Notes: generated by a model from the sequence alone, not told the origin. DNA of 64,000 nucleotides from DASQZT01 sp963728965 (GCA_963728965.1 CAVSMH010000008.1:434001-498000); one strand, 5' to 3'; positions 41,211 to 51,652 are shown, counted from the first letter of the stretch. Translations and numbers: made by a program.

Positions 41211-42845
41211 TCAGAGCGCCTCGCCCGCCGTCTGCTTCCATTCCCAGCCGGCGAACTTCTCGCGCAGGCGCGACTTCTGGAATTTGCCCACGCTGGTGCG
41301 GGGAATCTCCTCCACGAACACGATGGCGTCCGGCAACTGCCACTTCGGGAAACGCTGTGCGAGGTGCTCCCGCAATTCGGCTGGCGTGGCCTGGCAGCCC
41401 TCGCGAAGCACGACCGCGGCCAGGGGCCGTTCTCCCCAATGTGGATGCGGCACGGCGATCACGGCCGCTTCGCCAACGGCGGGATGCCCCATCAAGGCGT
41501 TCTCCAGGTCCACCGAGCTGATCCACTCGCCGCCCGATTTGATGAGGTCCCTGGTGCGGTCGGCAATCTTGACGTACCCCTCGGCATCGATGGTCGCCAC
41601 GTCGCCGGTGCGAAACCAGCCGTCCTTCGTCCATCGCTCACCCTCTTCGGGCCGTTGGTAGTAGCTTGCCGCCACCCACGGGCCACGCGCCTGCAATTCA
41701 CCCATGGTCTCGCCATCCCACGGCAGTTCATGGTCGCCCAGCATCACCCGCAGGTCCACGAACGGGACCGCGGTGCCCTGCCGGGCGCGCACCGCCAGGC
41801 GCTCCGCCTCGCTCCACTCCGGCATGTGGCTCTTGAGGCCGCAGATGGTGCCGATGGGGCTCAGTTCCGTCATGCCCCAGGCGTGCGCGACGGCGATGCC
41901 GTGGCGGTCGAAGGCGCGGATCATCGCCTCCGGCAGCGCCGACCCGCCCACCAGCACGCGCAGCCGCGGATCGAGCTTCCAGCGGCCCGCCTGTTTCCCC
42001 AGCACGTCCAGGATCCCCGCCCAGACTGTCGGCACGGCTCCGGTGCGCGTGGCCCGCTCGCTGGTCATCAGTTCCAGCAGGCTGATGGGGTCCAGATGAG
42101 GCCCCGGGAGCGCCTGTTTGGCGCCCACCATCGCCGCCGCGAACGGCAGGCCCCAGGCGTTGGCGTGGAACATGGGCACCATGGGCACGACGCAATCGCC
42201 CTGCGAAAGACCGGCGCTGTCCGGCAGCGCGATGCAAAACGAGTGCAACACCAGCGAGCGATGCGAGTAAACGACGCCTTTGGGCATGCCCGTGGTGCCC
42301 GAGGTGTAGCACATCGCCGCCGCCTCGTTCTCCTCGAGCGGCGGAAACCCGTAATCGTCGCTCGCGGTCTCCAGGAACTCCTCGTAATCTTCGTAGGCTC
42401 CGCCGGCGCGCTTTCCCATGGTCGGAACCACCAGGACGCGCTCCATCCGCGTCTTCCCGCGAAGCTTCTCGTAGAGCGGCAGCAGCACATCGTCCACAAT
42501 CAACACGCGGTCGCCGGCATGGTTGGCGATATAGGCCAGCTCGTCCGGATGCAGGCGCAGGTTGAGGGTGTGCACCACGCAACCCGCCGCAGGAATGCCG
42601 AAGTAGGCTTCCAGGTGGCGGCTGTGGTTCCACATCAGGGTGGCCACCCGGTCGCCGCGGGCCAGGCCCGCCCGCTCCAGCGCGCCCGCCAGGGCCCGCG
42701 AGCGGCGATAGACCTGGGCATAATTGGTGCGCTCGAACGACCGGTCGGGGAGCCGCGAGACGATCTCTACGGCGCCGAATAGCCGGCCTGCCCGCTCCAG
42801 AATCGCGGTGAGCGTCAACGGGTACTCCATCATGGTGCCGAACAT
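41211..42845 (-). CDS. Fatty-acyl-CoA synthetase / AMP-dependent ligase
   Basis: A 544-residue ANL-superfamily enzyme that activates a carboxylic acid as acyl-AMP and then acyl-CoA. The motifs are intact: A3 P-loop CYTSGTTGMPKGV, VPMFHANAWG, A5 AWGMTELSPI, A7 WFRTGDVATID, A8 IKSGGEWISSVDLE and the C-terminal catalytic Lys region TSVGKFQKS. It is closest to medium/long-chain ligases. The ATG at 42845 has TGGAGG at 42851-42856 (spacing 5) and is preferred to the GTG at 42875. It is followed directly by the CaiB/AMACR-like gene. The 252 bases upstream to the efflux operon hold nothing that I can identify. Confidence 0.92.
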   Translation of the reverse strand: MFGTMMEYPLTLTAILERAGRLFGAVEIVSRLPDRSFERTNYAQVYRRSRALAGALERAGLARGDRVATLMWNHSRHLEAYFGIPAAGCVVHTLNLRLHPDELAYIANHAGDRVLIVDDVLLPLYEKLRGKTRMERVLVVPTMGKRAGGAYEDYEEFLETASDDYGFPPLEENEAAAMCYTSGTTGMPKGVVYSHRSLVLHSFCIALPDSAGLSQGDCVVPMVPMFHANAWGLPFAAAMVGAKQALPGPHLDPISLLELMTSERATRTGAVPTVWAGILDVLGKQAGRWKLDPRLRVLVGGSALPEAMIRAFDRHGIAVAHAWGMTELSPIGTICGLKSHMPEWSEAERLAVRARQGTAVPFVDLRVMLGDHELPWDGETMGELQARGPWVAASYYQRPEEGERWTKDGWFRTGDVATIDAEGYVKIADRTRDLIKSGGEWISSVDLENALMGHPAVGEAAVIAVPHPHWGERPLAAVVLREGCQATPAELREHLAQRFPKWQLPDAIVFVEEIPRTSVGKFQKSRLREKFAGWEWKQTAGEAL

Positions 42846-43097
42846 CAGACCCTCCAGGTAGCTGACAGGATACACCGCCAGCCGCCTTGCCGTCGATCCA
42901 AACGTTCGATTCGGCGCAGCCGCGCGCTGTCCCCGGGCAAGCAGGCGCCTGGCTGCCGGCTGTGGTCAACGCGGTTCCCGATCTGCCGCCTCGTGCCGCG
43001 GTGGCGGTTCACCAGGGGCAGGAGAGCGGCGATTCGCGGGCCGCAGGCGATACGACACCGCCAGGTCGCGCAGCAGGGCCGAACGGCGCCCGCGCGC
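42846..43097. other. Intergenic gap with no recognised feature other than a Shine-Dalgarno sequence
   Basis: Between the acyl-CoA ligase start and the end of the efflux operon. Only the TGGAGG at 42851-42856 (minus strand) is recognisable; open frames here lack family-like sequence. Confidence 0.5.
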
Positions 43098-44522
43098 TCA
43101 CGGCGTATCCGGGGGCGCGGACCACCCACCGCCCAGAGCCTTGTAAAGCGAGACCAGCCGTGTGACCATCGCCGTTCGGCTCTGGGCGAGCTGATCCTCG
43201 TTGCCGGTCAGGGTGCGTTCCGCATCCAGCACCGTCAGGAAATCCGCCAAACCCGCCCGATACTGTTCCCGCGCCAATTCCATGGCGGTGCGGTCGGCGC
43301 CGATCACCCGCTCCAGGCGCCGGCCATGCTCCTGCTCACCGGAATAGGCGACCAACGCATTCTCCGTCTCCTCGAGCGCCGTCAGGACGGCCGAGCGGTA
43401 GGCCACCTCGGCTTGCGTGGCACGGGCCTGCTGCACCGCAACATTCGCGCGAATCCGGCCCGCCGTAAAGATCGGCAGGCTCACCGACGGCCCAAACGAA
43501 AACAGATTCCCGGTGCCGAGCGCGAGCAGATGGAGTTGCGTCGACTCGCGCCCGGCGCTCCCCGTCAGCGAGAATCTGGGAAAGAAGTCGGCACGGGCTT
43601 CGCCGATCCGCGCCGTTGCCGCGCGAAACTGATCTTCGGCCCGGCGGATATCCGGCCGGCGCGCCAGGAGGTCCGACGGCAATCCGACGGGCACCTCGGG
43701 CGGAATCACGGGCAGCGGCGCGGCTCGCCCCAGTTCGACGGCTACGGCATTGGGTTCCCTGCCGAGCAGGACCCCCAGGCGATGAATCGCCACATCGCGA
43801 TCCGTTTCCAGTTGGGGAATCGCCGCGCGGGTTAGTTCCAACTGAGCCTCGGCTTGGGCGACGTCGCGATCCGTGGATTGTCCGGCCGCGGCGAGAGCGC
43901 GGGTGAGATCGAGCGTGTCGTGCTCGATTGCGATGTTACGCCTGGTAATGCCGAGGCGCAGTTGCGCGCCGCGCACGAGCGCGTAGTTGGTCGCGACGTC
44001 CCCCAGCAGCGTGATCAGCACGCTGCGGCGGTCCTCCTCCTGCGCGGCGAGATCCGCCGAGGCGCCCCGCACCTGGCTGCGGATGCGGCCGAACACGTCC
44101 GCCTCCCACGACATGTCGAACTGGCCGTGCAGGAAATTGGTTTCGAACGGCAGTCCGCCCGGCGTGAAGCCGTAGACGATCTTGCGATCGCGGGTCGCCG
44201 ACACGGCGGCGTTCACCTGCGGCAGAGCATTCGACCGGACAAGGCCGCGATTCGCGCGCGCCTCCTGAATACGCGCGGCGGCGAGCTGAAGGTCGAGATT
44301 GGCCGCGGCCGCCCGGGAGACCAGCGACTCCAACTCGGGATCGTGAAACGTCTTCCACCACTGCTCGACGGGCTCGCCTTCGGCGGAAGTGCCCCGAGCC
44401 GGCTCGCCCTGCCAATGCTGCGGCACAGCAACCACAGGCTTGCGATAGGCCGGACCGGGCACGCAGGCGGTGAACAGGGCCGCCGGCAAGGCGGCGATAA
44501 ATACCAGGAACGGACGCCTCAT
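43098..44522 (-). CDS. Outer-membrane efflux lipoprotein, NodT/OprM family
   Basis: A 474-residue TolC-like channel. The signal peptide ends in lipobox LFTAC at about residue 20; GPAYRKPVV follows, as in other NodT/CusC proteins. Two OEP halves follow: helical coiled-coil segments around LDLQLAAARIQEARANRGLV and LREQYRAGLADFLTVLDAERTL-type repeats, with the beta segments that form the outer-membrane barrel between them. It is the exit duct of the export system encoded upstream. Its ATG overlaps the stop of the adaptor gene by 4 bases. Confidence 0.93.
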   Translation of the reverse strand: MRRPFLVFIAALPAALFTACVPGPAYRKPVVAVPQHWQGEPARGTSAEGEPVEQWWKTFHDPELESLVSRAAAANLDLQLAAARIQEARANRGLVRSNALPQVNAAVSATRDRKIVYGFTPGGLPFETNFLHGQFDMSWEADVFGRIRSQVRGASADLAAQEEDRRSVLITLLGDVATNYALVRGAQLRLGITRRNIAIEHDTLDLTRALAAAGQSTDRDVAQAEAQLELTRAAIPQLETDRDVAIHRLGVLLGREPNAVAVELGRAAPLPVIPPEVPVGLPSDLLARRPDIRRAEDQFRAATARIGEARADFFPRFSLTGSAGRESTQLHLLALGTGNLFSFGPSVSLPIFTAGRIRANVAVQQARATQAEVAYRSAVLTALEETENALVAYSGEQEHGRRLERVIGADRTAMELAREQYRAGLADFLTVLDAERTLTGNEDQLAQSRTAMVTRLVSLYKALGGGWSAPPDTP

Positions 44523-45583
44523 TTCGTGCCCTCCTCTAACGCCCGGCCGGCGTGGATGAAGACGTCCATCTGCTGGCCGTTGAAGACCGGAGAGTGGGGG
44601 TCGCGGAATCGATAGATCACCTGCAACACCCGCGTATCCACGCGCTCCCTGGCGGCCCCGGTGAGCGACTGCTTGGCGATCACATCAGGCTCGAAGCGGA
44701 CGAACTCGAGGGCGTATTCGTCTTTGCTGTTGCCGCGCACGTGCGCCACCGCGGCGGCGCCGGCTTTCACGCGCCAGGCGTCTTCCTCATCGACATCGGC
44801 ACGGACATGCCGTTCGCGGCCGCCGCCGAAGACCATGAGCGGCTCGTCGAGCGGCCCGCACTGCGCGTACTGCCCGAGGCGGACTTTGTTCTGGAGGATG
44901 ATGCCGTCCATGGGAGCGCGCGTAGTCAGCCGGCCCAGGTTCACTTCGTCCTGGCGGACCGCGGCTTCGGCCTGCTTCACCTGTGCCCGGGCGATGGCTT
45001 TGTCCGGCGCCCACGCCCCGGCTTTGAGGAGCGCGAGATCCTTCTCGGCCTGATCGAGGCGCGCCTGTGCCGCCCGGCGGGCCAGCCGCCGCCGCAGCAC
45101 GTCTTCCTTCTTGACGGCGCGCGGATCGGTGACGCTCTCGATGAGCCGCACCTGCACCTCGGCATCGGCAAGCTGCGCCTTCGCTTCGGCCACTTTGGCT
45201 TGGGCGGGAGGCAGCTCCTCGGGACGAGGCTCCTCCTCGAGCTTCGCCAACTGCGCCCGCGCATTTTCGAGCGCGGCCCGCTTGGCCGCGAGGTCCGCCA
45301 TCAAATCGCGGTCGTCCACGGAGAAGAGTTTCTGTCCGGACCGGACGTGATCGCCGGCTTTCACGGAAAGCGAGGTCACCAGGCCGGACACGGCGCAGCT
45401 CAAGGCAATGTTCTCCGTGGCCGGCTCCACCAGCCCCACGGCGGCGACGGTTTCGGCGGAAGCGGCCTCCGGAGGCGGCGCAGGCGGCTGCGACGGTTTG
45501 CGGACCGGCCGCTGGGCGAGCGTCCAGGTGGTGGCGAACAACAGGCTCGCCACGGCGACCGCGGGCAATGTATAGCGTTTCAT
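44519..45583 (-). CDS. HlyD/DevB-type periplasmic adaptor
   Basis: A 354-residue membrane-fusion protein. It has one N-terminal signal-anchor helix (PAVAVASLLFATTWTLA), a Pro-rich linker, a lipoyl/barrel-sandwich half motif (GLVTSLSVKAGDHVRSGQKLFSVDD), a long alpha-hairpin of about 130 residues rich in Ala/Glu/Lys heptads, the second lipoyl half (RAPMDGIILQNKVRLGQYA) and a beta-barrel domain. It bridges the inner-membrane ABC transporter and the NodT-type channel. It is 16 bases downstream of the ATPase gene and overlaps the channel gene by 4. Confidence 0.92.
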   Translation of the reverse strand: MKRYTLPAVAVASLLFATTWTLAQRPVRKPSQPPAPPPEAASAETVAAVGLVEPATENIALSCAVSGLVTSLSVKAGDHVRSGQKLFSVDDRDLMADLAAKRAALENARAQLAKLEEEPRPEELPPAQAKVAEAKAQLADAEVQVRLIESVTDPRAVKKEDVLRRRLARRAAQARLDQAEKDLALLKAGAWAPDKAIARAQVKQAEAAVRQDEVNLGRLTTRAPMDGIILQNKVRLGQYAQCGPLDEPLMVFGGGRERHVRADVDEEDAWRVKAGAAAVAHVRGNSKDEYALEFVRFEPDVIAKQSLTGAARERVDTRVLQVIYRFRDPHSPVFNGQQMDVFIHAGRALEEGTK

Positions 45584-45599
45584 AAGTTCCCCTCCTGAT

Positions 45600-46319
<720 letters not shown>

Positions 46320-46322
46320 GTT

Positions 46323-47546
46323 TTATCCTCGAAAGACAACGGCCGGCTCCAGTTTCAGGACCCGCCGGACACTCATCAGGCTCGCCACCGCTACGATGAA
46401 GAGCACCACTCCGGCCGTGCCGGCCATGGTCTGCCACAGGAGTACGATTCCGCGGGTGGCCTCCTGATGGGTGGTGATCGAAAAGAAGACCGCCGTCATG
46501 CCCATGCCGATCGAATAGCCGATCGTGCCGACGAGCAGCGCCTGGAGCAGGATCATGCCGATGATCCGCAGATTCGTGGTGCCGATGGCCTTCAGCGCGC
46601 CGAACTGCTTCAGGTTCTCGATGGTGAAGATATAAAATGTCTGGCCCGCTACCACCGTGCCCACAATCAGGCCGATCGCCACGGTGAGCCCGAAATTCAC
46701 CGGTATGCCGGTATGGGCCATGTAATAGGCGATGGTCATCCGTCCGAACTCGCCGTCGGAGATGGCGCGGAGCCCGGTGGCGGCGGCGACCCGCCGGCCG
46801 ATTTCGGATACCGGCACACCCGGTTGTGCTTTGGCCAGGATGAACGACATCTGCGTCCGCTGCCGCCCCACATAACTCACCGCCAGGCTGTAGCGGGTAA
46901 ACATCACGGGGAACGAGGTGAATGGCGCCGACGCGTCGGAGATGCCGACGATTCGCGCGCGCCGGTCGTTCATCTCCAGCACATCGCCGAGACGCGGCGG
47001 CTGCCCCGGAAACAGGAAATGATATCCGGCCAGGTCGATGATCACGGCATCGGGATCGCGCAGGCTCCGCACCGACCCGAGAATCATCTTCCGCGGAGCG
47101 CCGGCCAGCGACGCATCATCCAGGCCCAGCAGAATCACGGAGCGGAACCGGCCGCTCCGTGCGCGGGCTACGGGCTGACCTTTGAACAGCGGGACCGCCC
47201 AGCGGATTCCGGGAACGCCGCGCACGCGATAGAGGGCGTCGTCGCGCAAGGCGTAGACTTCGTCCACATATTGCGTGGCCGGGTCCATCACCCAGATATC
47301 GGCGTCGGTAATATCGAGAATCTGCGAGCGCATGCGATTGAGTAAGCCGGCGAAGATGGAAACCTGTTGCGCGATCAGGAACGAGCTGAACGCGATGGCG
47401 AAGATCAGACCGAGATACTTCGCGCGATCGCCGGTGAGCATGCGCAGCGCGACAAAGTTCATCGCGCCGTTGCCGGCTGCCGGCTGGCGTCCAAGCCGAT
47501 CGATCGTCTTCATCGGCTCCGGAAGAACTAAAGCGGATTGGCTCAT
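46323..47546 (-). CDS. ABC transporter permease, DevC/MacB type (FtsX fold)
   Basis: About 407 residues. TM1 is near RAKYLGLIFAIAFSSFLIAQQ, then comes a large periplasmic domain of about 200 residues, then three C-terminal helices (around NFGLTVAIGLIVGTVVAG, ILLQALLVGTIGYSIGMG and VVLFIVAVASLMSVRRV), ending in LEPAVVFRG as in other FtsX-like permeases. Together with the ATPase, adaptor and NodT duct it makes a complete DevABC-TolC-type exporter; in heterocystous cyanobacteria this type exports glycolipids, while MacB relatives move peptides or macrolides. Cargo is unknown. Starts at 47546, 47513 and 47462 are all possible; the frame extends to 47756 without family likeness. Confidence 0.87.
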   Translation of the reverse strand: MSQSALVLPEPMKTIDRLGRQPAAGNGAMNFVALRMLTGDRAKYLGLIFAIAFSSFLIAQQVSIFAGLLNRMRSQILDITDADIWVMDPATQYVDEVYALRDDALYRVRGVPGIRWAVPLFKGQPVARARSGRFRSVILLGLDDASLAGAPRKMILGSVRSLRDPDAVIIDLAGYHFLFPGQPPRLGDVLEMNDRRARIVGISDASAPFTSFPVMFTRYSLAVSYVGRQRTQMSFILAKAQPGVPVSEIGRRVAAATGLRAISDGEFGRMTIAYYMAHTGIPVNFGLTVAIGLIVGTVVAGQTFYIFTIENLKQFGALKAIGTTNLRIIGMILLQALLVGTIGYSIGMGMTAVFFSITTHQEATRGIVLLWQTMAGTAGVVLFIVAVASLMSVRRVLKLEPAVVFRG

Positions 47547-47739
47547 CGCCCCTGTTGGTGCACGCGTCCGCCCAGTGCGCGCAATTCGTTGAGGATTGGC
47601 GCTCAAGCGGCGCAGCCGTAGCTGCCCCGGGAAAGCTGGGCTGACGAGGCGACGGCATTTTGCCCAAATCAGGGCAAGCCGGGGTTGGCAAAAATTCCAA
47701 GCAGCCGCGGCGGCGCCTGGAATTGCGGTTTTCCGGGAG

Positions 47740-47754
47740 TGGCATGGTACGCGC
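47740..47754 (+). promoter_or_regulatory. Weak candidate sigma-54 (-24/-12) promoter
   Basis: TGGCA at the -24 position is followed by GC at the right spacing (GG, 10 bases, GC), 35 bases before the STAS start. The -12 half is poor. The site is suggestive because the genes downstream include a sigma-54 activator. Confidence 0.22.
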
Positions 47755-47788
47755 ACTTACCGGAGTAACGTACGGAGACCGGGTCACT

Positions 47789-48115
47789 ATGTTACGAATC
47801 ACCGTCCACGACAGCGCCAGCGAGTTGCGGTTGCACCTGGAGGGCAGGCTTGCCGGCCCCTGGGTGCGGGAGGTTGCCCTGTGCTGGGAAACGGCGCAAT
47901 CCATCGCCGGCAGCCGCACTGTACTGGTGGATTTGTGCGCTGTGGATTTCGTCGATGGCGAGGGCGAGCAACTGCTGGTTTCGATGCACCGGAAGGGTGT
48001 AATGCTGCGGGCCGCCGGCCCCATGATGACGTACCTGATCGAGGAGATCGCCGCCGCCGAGGAAAGCGACTCGGCCAGCAAGGAGGGCCCCCCGTGGTCG
48101 GTTATGATACCGTAA
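47789..48115 (+). CDS. STAS-domain protein (anti-sigma-factor-antagonist fold)
   Basis: A 108-residue single STAS domain: MLRITVHDSASELRLHLEGRL, LCWETAQSIAGSRTVLVDL and VDFVDGEGEQLLVSMHRKGV. In classical antagonists (SpoIIAA/RsbV) a serine after the aspartate of this last motif is phosphorylated; here the residues are Gly-Glu (VDGEG), so that switch is missing. The 3' end overlaps the sigma-54 activator by 22 bases, and the activator's Shine-Dalgarno sequence lies inside this gene, so the two are co-expressed. It may modulate the activator or respond to another STAS partner. The start at ATG 47789 has GGAG at 47774-47777; an ATG at 47744 is possible. Confidence 0.75.
   Translation: MLRITVHDSASELRLHLEGRLAGPWVREVALCWETAQSIAGSRTVLVDLCAVDFVDGEGEQLLVSMHRKGVMLRAAGPMMTYLIEEIAAAEESDSASKEGPPWSVMIP
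48080..48086 (+). promoter_or_regulatory. Shine-Dalgarno sequence that fixes the GTG start of the double-GAF activator
   Basis: AAGGAGG lies 7 bases before GTG 48094, inside the STAS gene. It favours this start over ATG 48157, which has no properly spaced site. Confidence 0.7.
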
Positions 48116-50262
48116 AAGAAAGATCGCAGGCGACCACTCCTTCTGGGTACAAGGAAATGTCCGGCTCGGCGCTCCAACTGTCCGACACCACATACGCCCG
48201 CTATCAGACACTGCTCGAAATAGCGAAGAGCATTGCTTCCGAGCGGCAGCTATCGCTCCTGTTTGCCGATCTGTATCGCTGCCTCAAGCCGCTGATCGAC
48301 TTCGATTTCATCGGCTTGTGCCTGTACGATGCGGAACGCAATGTGATGCGCCTCCACGAACTGGTAGCGGACCAGCCGGTGAACTGCCCGGCGCCGCGCG
48401 AGCGCCCGTTGCGTGAGACGCCCGCCGACGTCGTCCTGGAGACCCAGCAGCCGTATTACGTGGCGGACGTGCACCAGGACCGACGGTACCCGGCTTTCTA
48501 CCAGATGCTGGCGTCGAACGGGATCCATGCCCACTGTGTGCTGCCGCTTTCGACCGCACAACGGCGGATCGGCACCCTGCACTTCGGCTCGCTCGAGAGC
48601 GACGCCTACACCGCCGGCGAAATCGACTTCATGGCGCAGGTGGCCAAGCAGGTGGCCGTGGCCGTGGACAACGCGTTGAACCACGAAGCGGCGGCGGTGT
48701 ACGAACAGCAGTTGGCCCGGGAGCGGGATCGGCTGCGGCTCCTGCTCGATCTGAACAACGCCGTGGTCACGAACCTCGATATCGGCGAACTGTTCCATGC
48801 CATCTCGGCGTGCCTGAAGAGCACGTTCGGGATGGACTACGCGAGCCTGGCGTTGTACGACGCGGAGAGCCATTCGTTTCGTCTACAGGCGCTCGACTTT
48901 CCGGCGAGCCGCGGGCTGATCCGCGAGAATGCCGTGCTTCCCGTAGACGGATCTCCGTCGGGTTACGTGCTGAAGACAGGCTCGCCCAAACTGTTCACGC
49001 CCGCGGATATCGAGGCGCTCTCGCCCGAAGCCGCGAAGTACCTGTTCGGGGAAGGGCTGCATTCGTTCGTCTCGCTGCCGTTGGTTTCGCGGCAGAGAAC
49101 GCTTGGCTCGCTCAATCTCGGCGCGCGGCGCGAGGATCTTTTCTCCGAGGACGATGTGGCGATGCTTGCGCAGGCCGCCGGTCAGATCGCCATCGCGGTG
49201 GACAACGCGCTCTCCTACCGGCGGATTGAGGAACTGAACGCACAGATCGCCGAAGAGAAGGTCTACCTCGAGGACGAGATTCGCACCGAGCACCAGTTTT
49301 CGGAGATCATCGGGCGAAGTAAAACGCTCAAAGTGATTCTCAAGCAGATCGAGACTGTGGCCCCGACCGATTCGACCGTTCTCATCTTCGGCGAGACGGG
49401 AACGGGGAAGGAACTGGTCGCCCGCGCGCTGCATGGACTGAGCGGGCGGCGTCAGGGTACGTTCGTCAAGCTGAATTGCGCCGCCATTCCCACCGGCTTG
49501 CTGGAAAGCGAAATGTTCGGCCATGAGAAGGGTGCGTTTACCGGAGCGATCGCGCAGCGAATCGGCCGGTTCGAACTGGCCCACAAAGGCACGGTCTTCC
49601 TGGACGAGGTCGGCGAGATCCCGCTCGATCTGCAAAGCAAGCTGCTGCGCGTGCTTCAGGAGCGCGAGTTCGAACGGCTGGGAAGCTCGCGCACCATCCG
49701 CACGGATGCGCGGGTGATCGCCGCGACCAATCGCGACCTGGAACGTAGAGTGAGCGAGAACCAGTTCCGTTCCGACCTCTACTATCGGCTCAACGTCTTT
49801 CCGATTACGGTCCCGCCGCTGCGCGAGCGCCCGGAGGACATTCCGCTGCTGGTGCGCTATTTTGTGCAGCAGTTCGCGCGCCGGATGGGGAAGAGTATCA
49901 CCACCATTCCGGCGGAGGACATGCGAACGCTGGTGCGCTACCCCTGGCCGGGCAACATACGCGAGTTGCAGAACCTGGTGGAGCGCGCGGTGATCCTGTC
50001 TACGGGGGCGGTGCTCGCGATTCCGGTCCGCGAATTGGAACGGGCCACGGCGGCGGCGCCGTCCGCGGCAGCGGCGGCAAACTCCGACGTGATGACGCTC
50101 GAGGCCGCCGAACGGCAGACGATTCTGCGCGCGCTGGAGCGTTCCGGGGGCCGCGTCAGTGGTCCGCAGGGGGCGGCGAGCGCGCTCGGCATGAAACGAA
50201 CCACGCTGCAAGCCAGGATGCGCAAGCTGGGAATCAATCCCCGCGATCGGATCGCGTCGTGA
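48094..50262 (+). CDS. Sigma-54-dependent activator with two GAF domains
   Basis: A 722-residue enhancer-binding protein. Two GAF domains occupy about residues 30-175 ([18 protein letters not shown] through [13 protein letters not shown]) and 195-345 ([19 protein letters not shown] through [13 protein letters not shown]). The AAA+ domain follows at about 375-610, with Walker A GETGTGKE, the sigma-54-contacting GAFTGA loop, Walker [12 protein letters not shown] and R-finger region [15 protein letters not shown] Fis-type helix-turn-helix ends the protein. The layout is that of FhlA/NorR-like activators, where the GAF domains sense small molecules (formate, NO, nucleotides); here the ligand is unknown. 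It is co-transcribed with the STAS gene and divergent from the exporter operon, which is a plausible target. Confidence 0.93.
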   Translation: MVGYDTVKERSQATTPSGYKEMSGSALQLSDTTYARYQTLLEIAKSIASERQLSLLFADLYRCLKPLIDFDFIGLCLYDAERNVMRLHELVADQPVNCPAPRERPLRETPADVVLETQQPYYVADVHQDRRYPAFYQMLASNGIHAHCVLPLSTAQRRIGTLHFGSLESDAYTAGEIDFMAQVAKQVAVAVDNALNHEAAAVYEQQLARERDRLRLLLDLNNAVVTNLDIGELFHAISACLKSTFGMDYASLALYDAESHSFRLQALDFPASRGLIRENAVLPVDGSPSGYVLKTGSPKLFTPADIEALSPEAAKYLFGEGLHSFVSLPLVSRQRTLGSLNLGARREDLFSEDDVAMLAQAAGQIAIAVDNALSYRRIEELNAQIAEEKVYLEDEIRTEHQFSEIIGRSKTLKVILKQIETVAPTDSTVLIFGETGTGKELVARALHGLSGRRQGTFVKLNCAAIPTGLLESEMFGHEKGAFTGAIAQRIGRFELAHKGTVFLDEVGEIPLDLQSKLLRVLQEREFERLGSSRTIRTDARVIAATNRDLERRVSENQFRSDLYYRLNVFPITVPPLRERPEDIPLLVRYFVQQFARRMGKSITTIPAEDMRTLVRYPWPGNIRELQNLVERAVILSTGAVLAIPVRELERATAAAPSAAAAANSDVMTLEAAERQTILRALERSGGRVSGPQGAASALGMKRTTLQARMRKLGINPRDRIAS

Positions 50263-50302
50263 CCAGGAATCCACGGCCGGTGTGGCGTGGAGTTCGATTC
50301 GG

Positions 50303-51652
50303 TCAATCGACGGAGTCGGCAGCGCGGGTTTTCGGCTCGTCGCCGTGCAGGATGCCGAGCTTCTTCATTTTGTAGCGCAGGGAGAATCGGCCGATGCCGA
50401 GAAGGGCGGCGGCGCGGGTTTGATTGCCGTCAGCCTCGGCGAGGGCGGCCAGCACGAGGTCCTGTTCGGAACGGCGCAGCGAGAACTGCTCGGATTCGAC
50501 TTTGCGGCCGCGCAAGGGGGAATTGGCCGCCGCGAGATTGGCAATGGGCAGACTCTCGGCCGTCAGGATGGGGGAATTTTCGACGAGCACGGCGCGCTCG
50601 ATCACGTTGCGCAATTCGCGTACGTTGCCGGGCCACGAGTACAGATCGAGGAGGCGTTGGGCGCCGGGGTGAATGGCCTGAATCGACCGGTGGTGCGTGC
50701 CGCAAAAGCGCAGCAGGAAGTGAGCCGCCAGCAGGGAAATATCCTCGCGGCGCTCGCGGAGCGCGGGGAGACGGATCTGCACGACGTTGAGGCGATAGTA
50801 GAGGTCGGCCCGGAAGCGGCGCTCCTCGATGGCTTTTTCGAGGTCCTGATTGGTGGCGCCAACGACGCGCAGATCGACTTTCCGGTCCGCGGAGCCGCCG
50901 ACGCGGCGGAAAGTGTGGTCTTCGAGAACGCGCAGCAGCTTGGCCTGCAAAGGGAGGGGCAACTCACCGATCTCATCCAGAAACACGGTGCCGCCATGGG
51001 CGGTTTCGAGCAGGCCCTCGCGGGAATCGTCCGCGCCGGTGAAAGCGCCTCGCTCATGGCCGAACAGTTCGTTCTCGAGCAGCGGGCCGGGGAGCGTGGC
51101 GCAGTTGATATGGACGAAGGGGGCGGCGGCGCGCGTGCTCAAAGAGTGGAGGCGCTTGGCAATCAGATCCTTGCCAGTGCCGCTCTCGCCGACCAGGAGC
51201 ACCGAGCGGGCGCGGCTGGCGGCGATGCGGGAGGTGAACTCCAGCAGTTCCTGGGCGACCGCGGATTGCCCGACGAATTCGGGCGGCGATTGGATCTGGC
51301 CCGAGCCGGTAAGGGCGAGGGTCCAGCCGCGCACGCCGTGATCGTCCGCCAAAGGCCGCGTGATCACCTCGAGCAGGTGGCCGCCCTCGCGCAACGCGCG
51401 GACGCGGCAGCGCCACTCCGAACGAGTCCCGAGCCGTCCCGGCTCGAGCGTGACCGGGGTGAAGCCGGGCAGGACATCGGACGCATGTCTGCCGAGCAAG
51501 CCGCCGAGCGGAGTTCCGAGGAGGTCCACGGCAACCCGGTTTGCCGCGAGGACCAGAAAAGCGAAGTCGCACAGCAGAATCGGATCCGCCATGCCGTCGA
51601 ACATCGCCGTAATCAGCCGGGTCCCGGAATCCAGCATCTCGAACGGTAGCAT
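50303..51652 (-). CDS. Sigma-54-dependent activator with an N-terminal PAS-like domain
   Basis: A 449-residue enhancer-binding protein. Residues 1-110 look like a PAS sensor (LITAMFDGMADPILLCDFAFLVLAAN, then LLEVITRPLADDHGVRGWTLALT). The AAA+ domain has Walker A GESGTGKD, the GAFTGA loop (ERGAFTGADD), Walker B VFLDEIGELPL and [16 protein letters not shown]. The C terminus is a Fis-type helix-turn-helix (GNQTRAAALLGIGRFSLRYKM). No partner kinase is adjacent. It converges with the double-GAF activator, 40 bases apart; their GAFTGA cores are similar, but the sensors and DNA-binding helices differ, so they read different signals and sites. A possible target is the electron-transfer cluster that lies upstream on the same strand. 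Confidence 0.92.
   Translation of the reverse strand: MLPFEMLDSGTRLITAMFDGMADPILLCDFAFLVLAANRVAVDLLGTPLGGLLGRHASDVLPGFTPVTLEPGRLGTRSEWRCRVRALREGGHLLEVITRPLADDHGVRGWTLALTGSGQIQSPPEFVGQSAVAQELLEFTSRIAASRARSVLLVGESGTGKDLIAKRLHSLSTRAAAPFVHINCATLPGPLLENELFGHERGAFTGADDSREGLLETAHGGTVFLDEIGELPLPLQAKLLRVLEDHTFRRVGGSADRKVDLRVVGATNQDLEKAIEERRFRADLYYRLNVVQIRLPALRERREDISLLAAHFLLRFCGTHHRSIQAIHPGAQRLLDLYSWPGNVRELRNVIERAVLVENSPILTAESLPIANLAAANSPLRGRKVESEQFSLRRSEQDLVLAALAEADGNQTRAAALLGIGRFSLRYKMKKLGILHGDEPKTRAADSVD

Noticed and set aside
40419..42782. 787-residue plus-strand frame
   Set aside because: It is antisense to the acyl-CoA ligase and CoA-transferase genes, with His/Arg-rich shadow composition and no domain.
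47596..48093. N-terminal extension of the double-GAF activator
   Set aside because: The Arg/Pro-rich residues are a frame-shadow of the STAS gene; the well-placed AAGGAGG supports GTG 48094.
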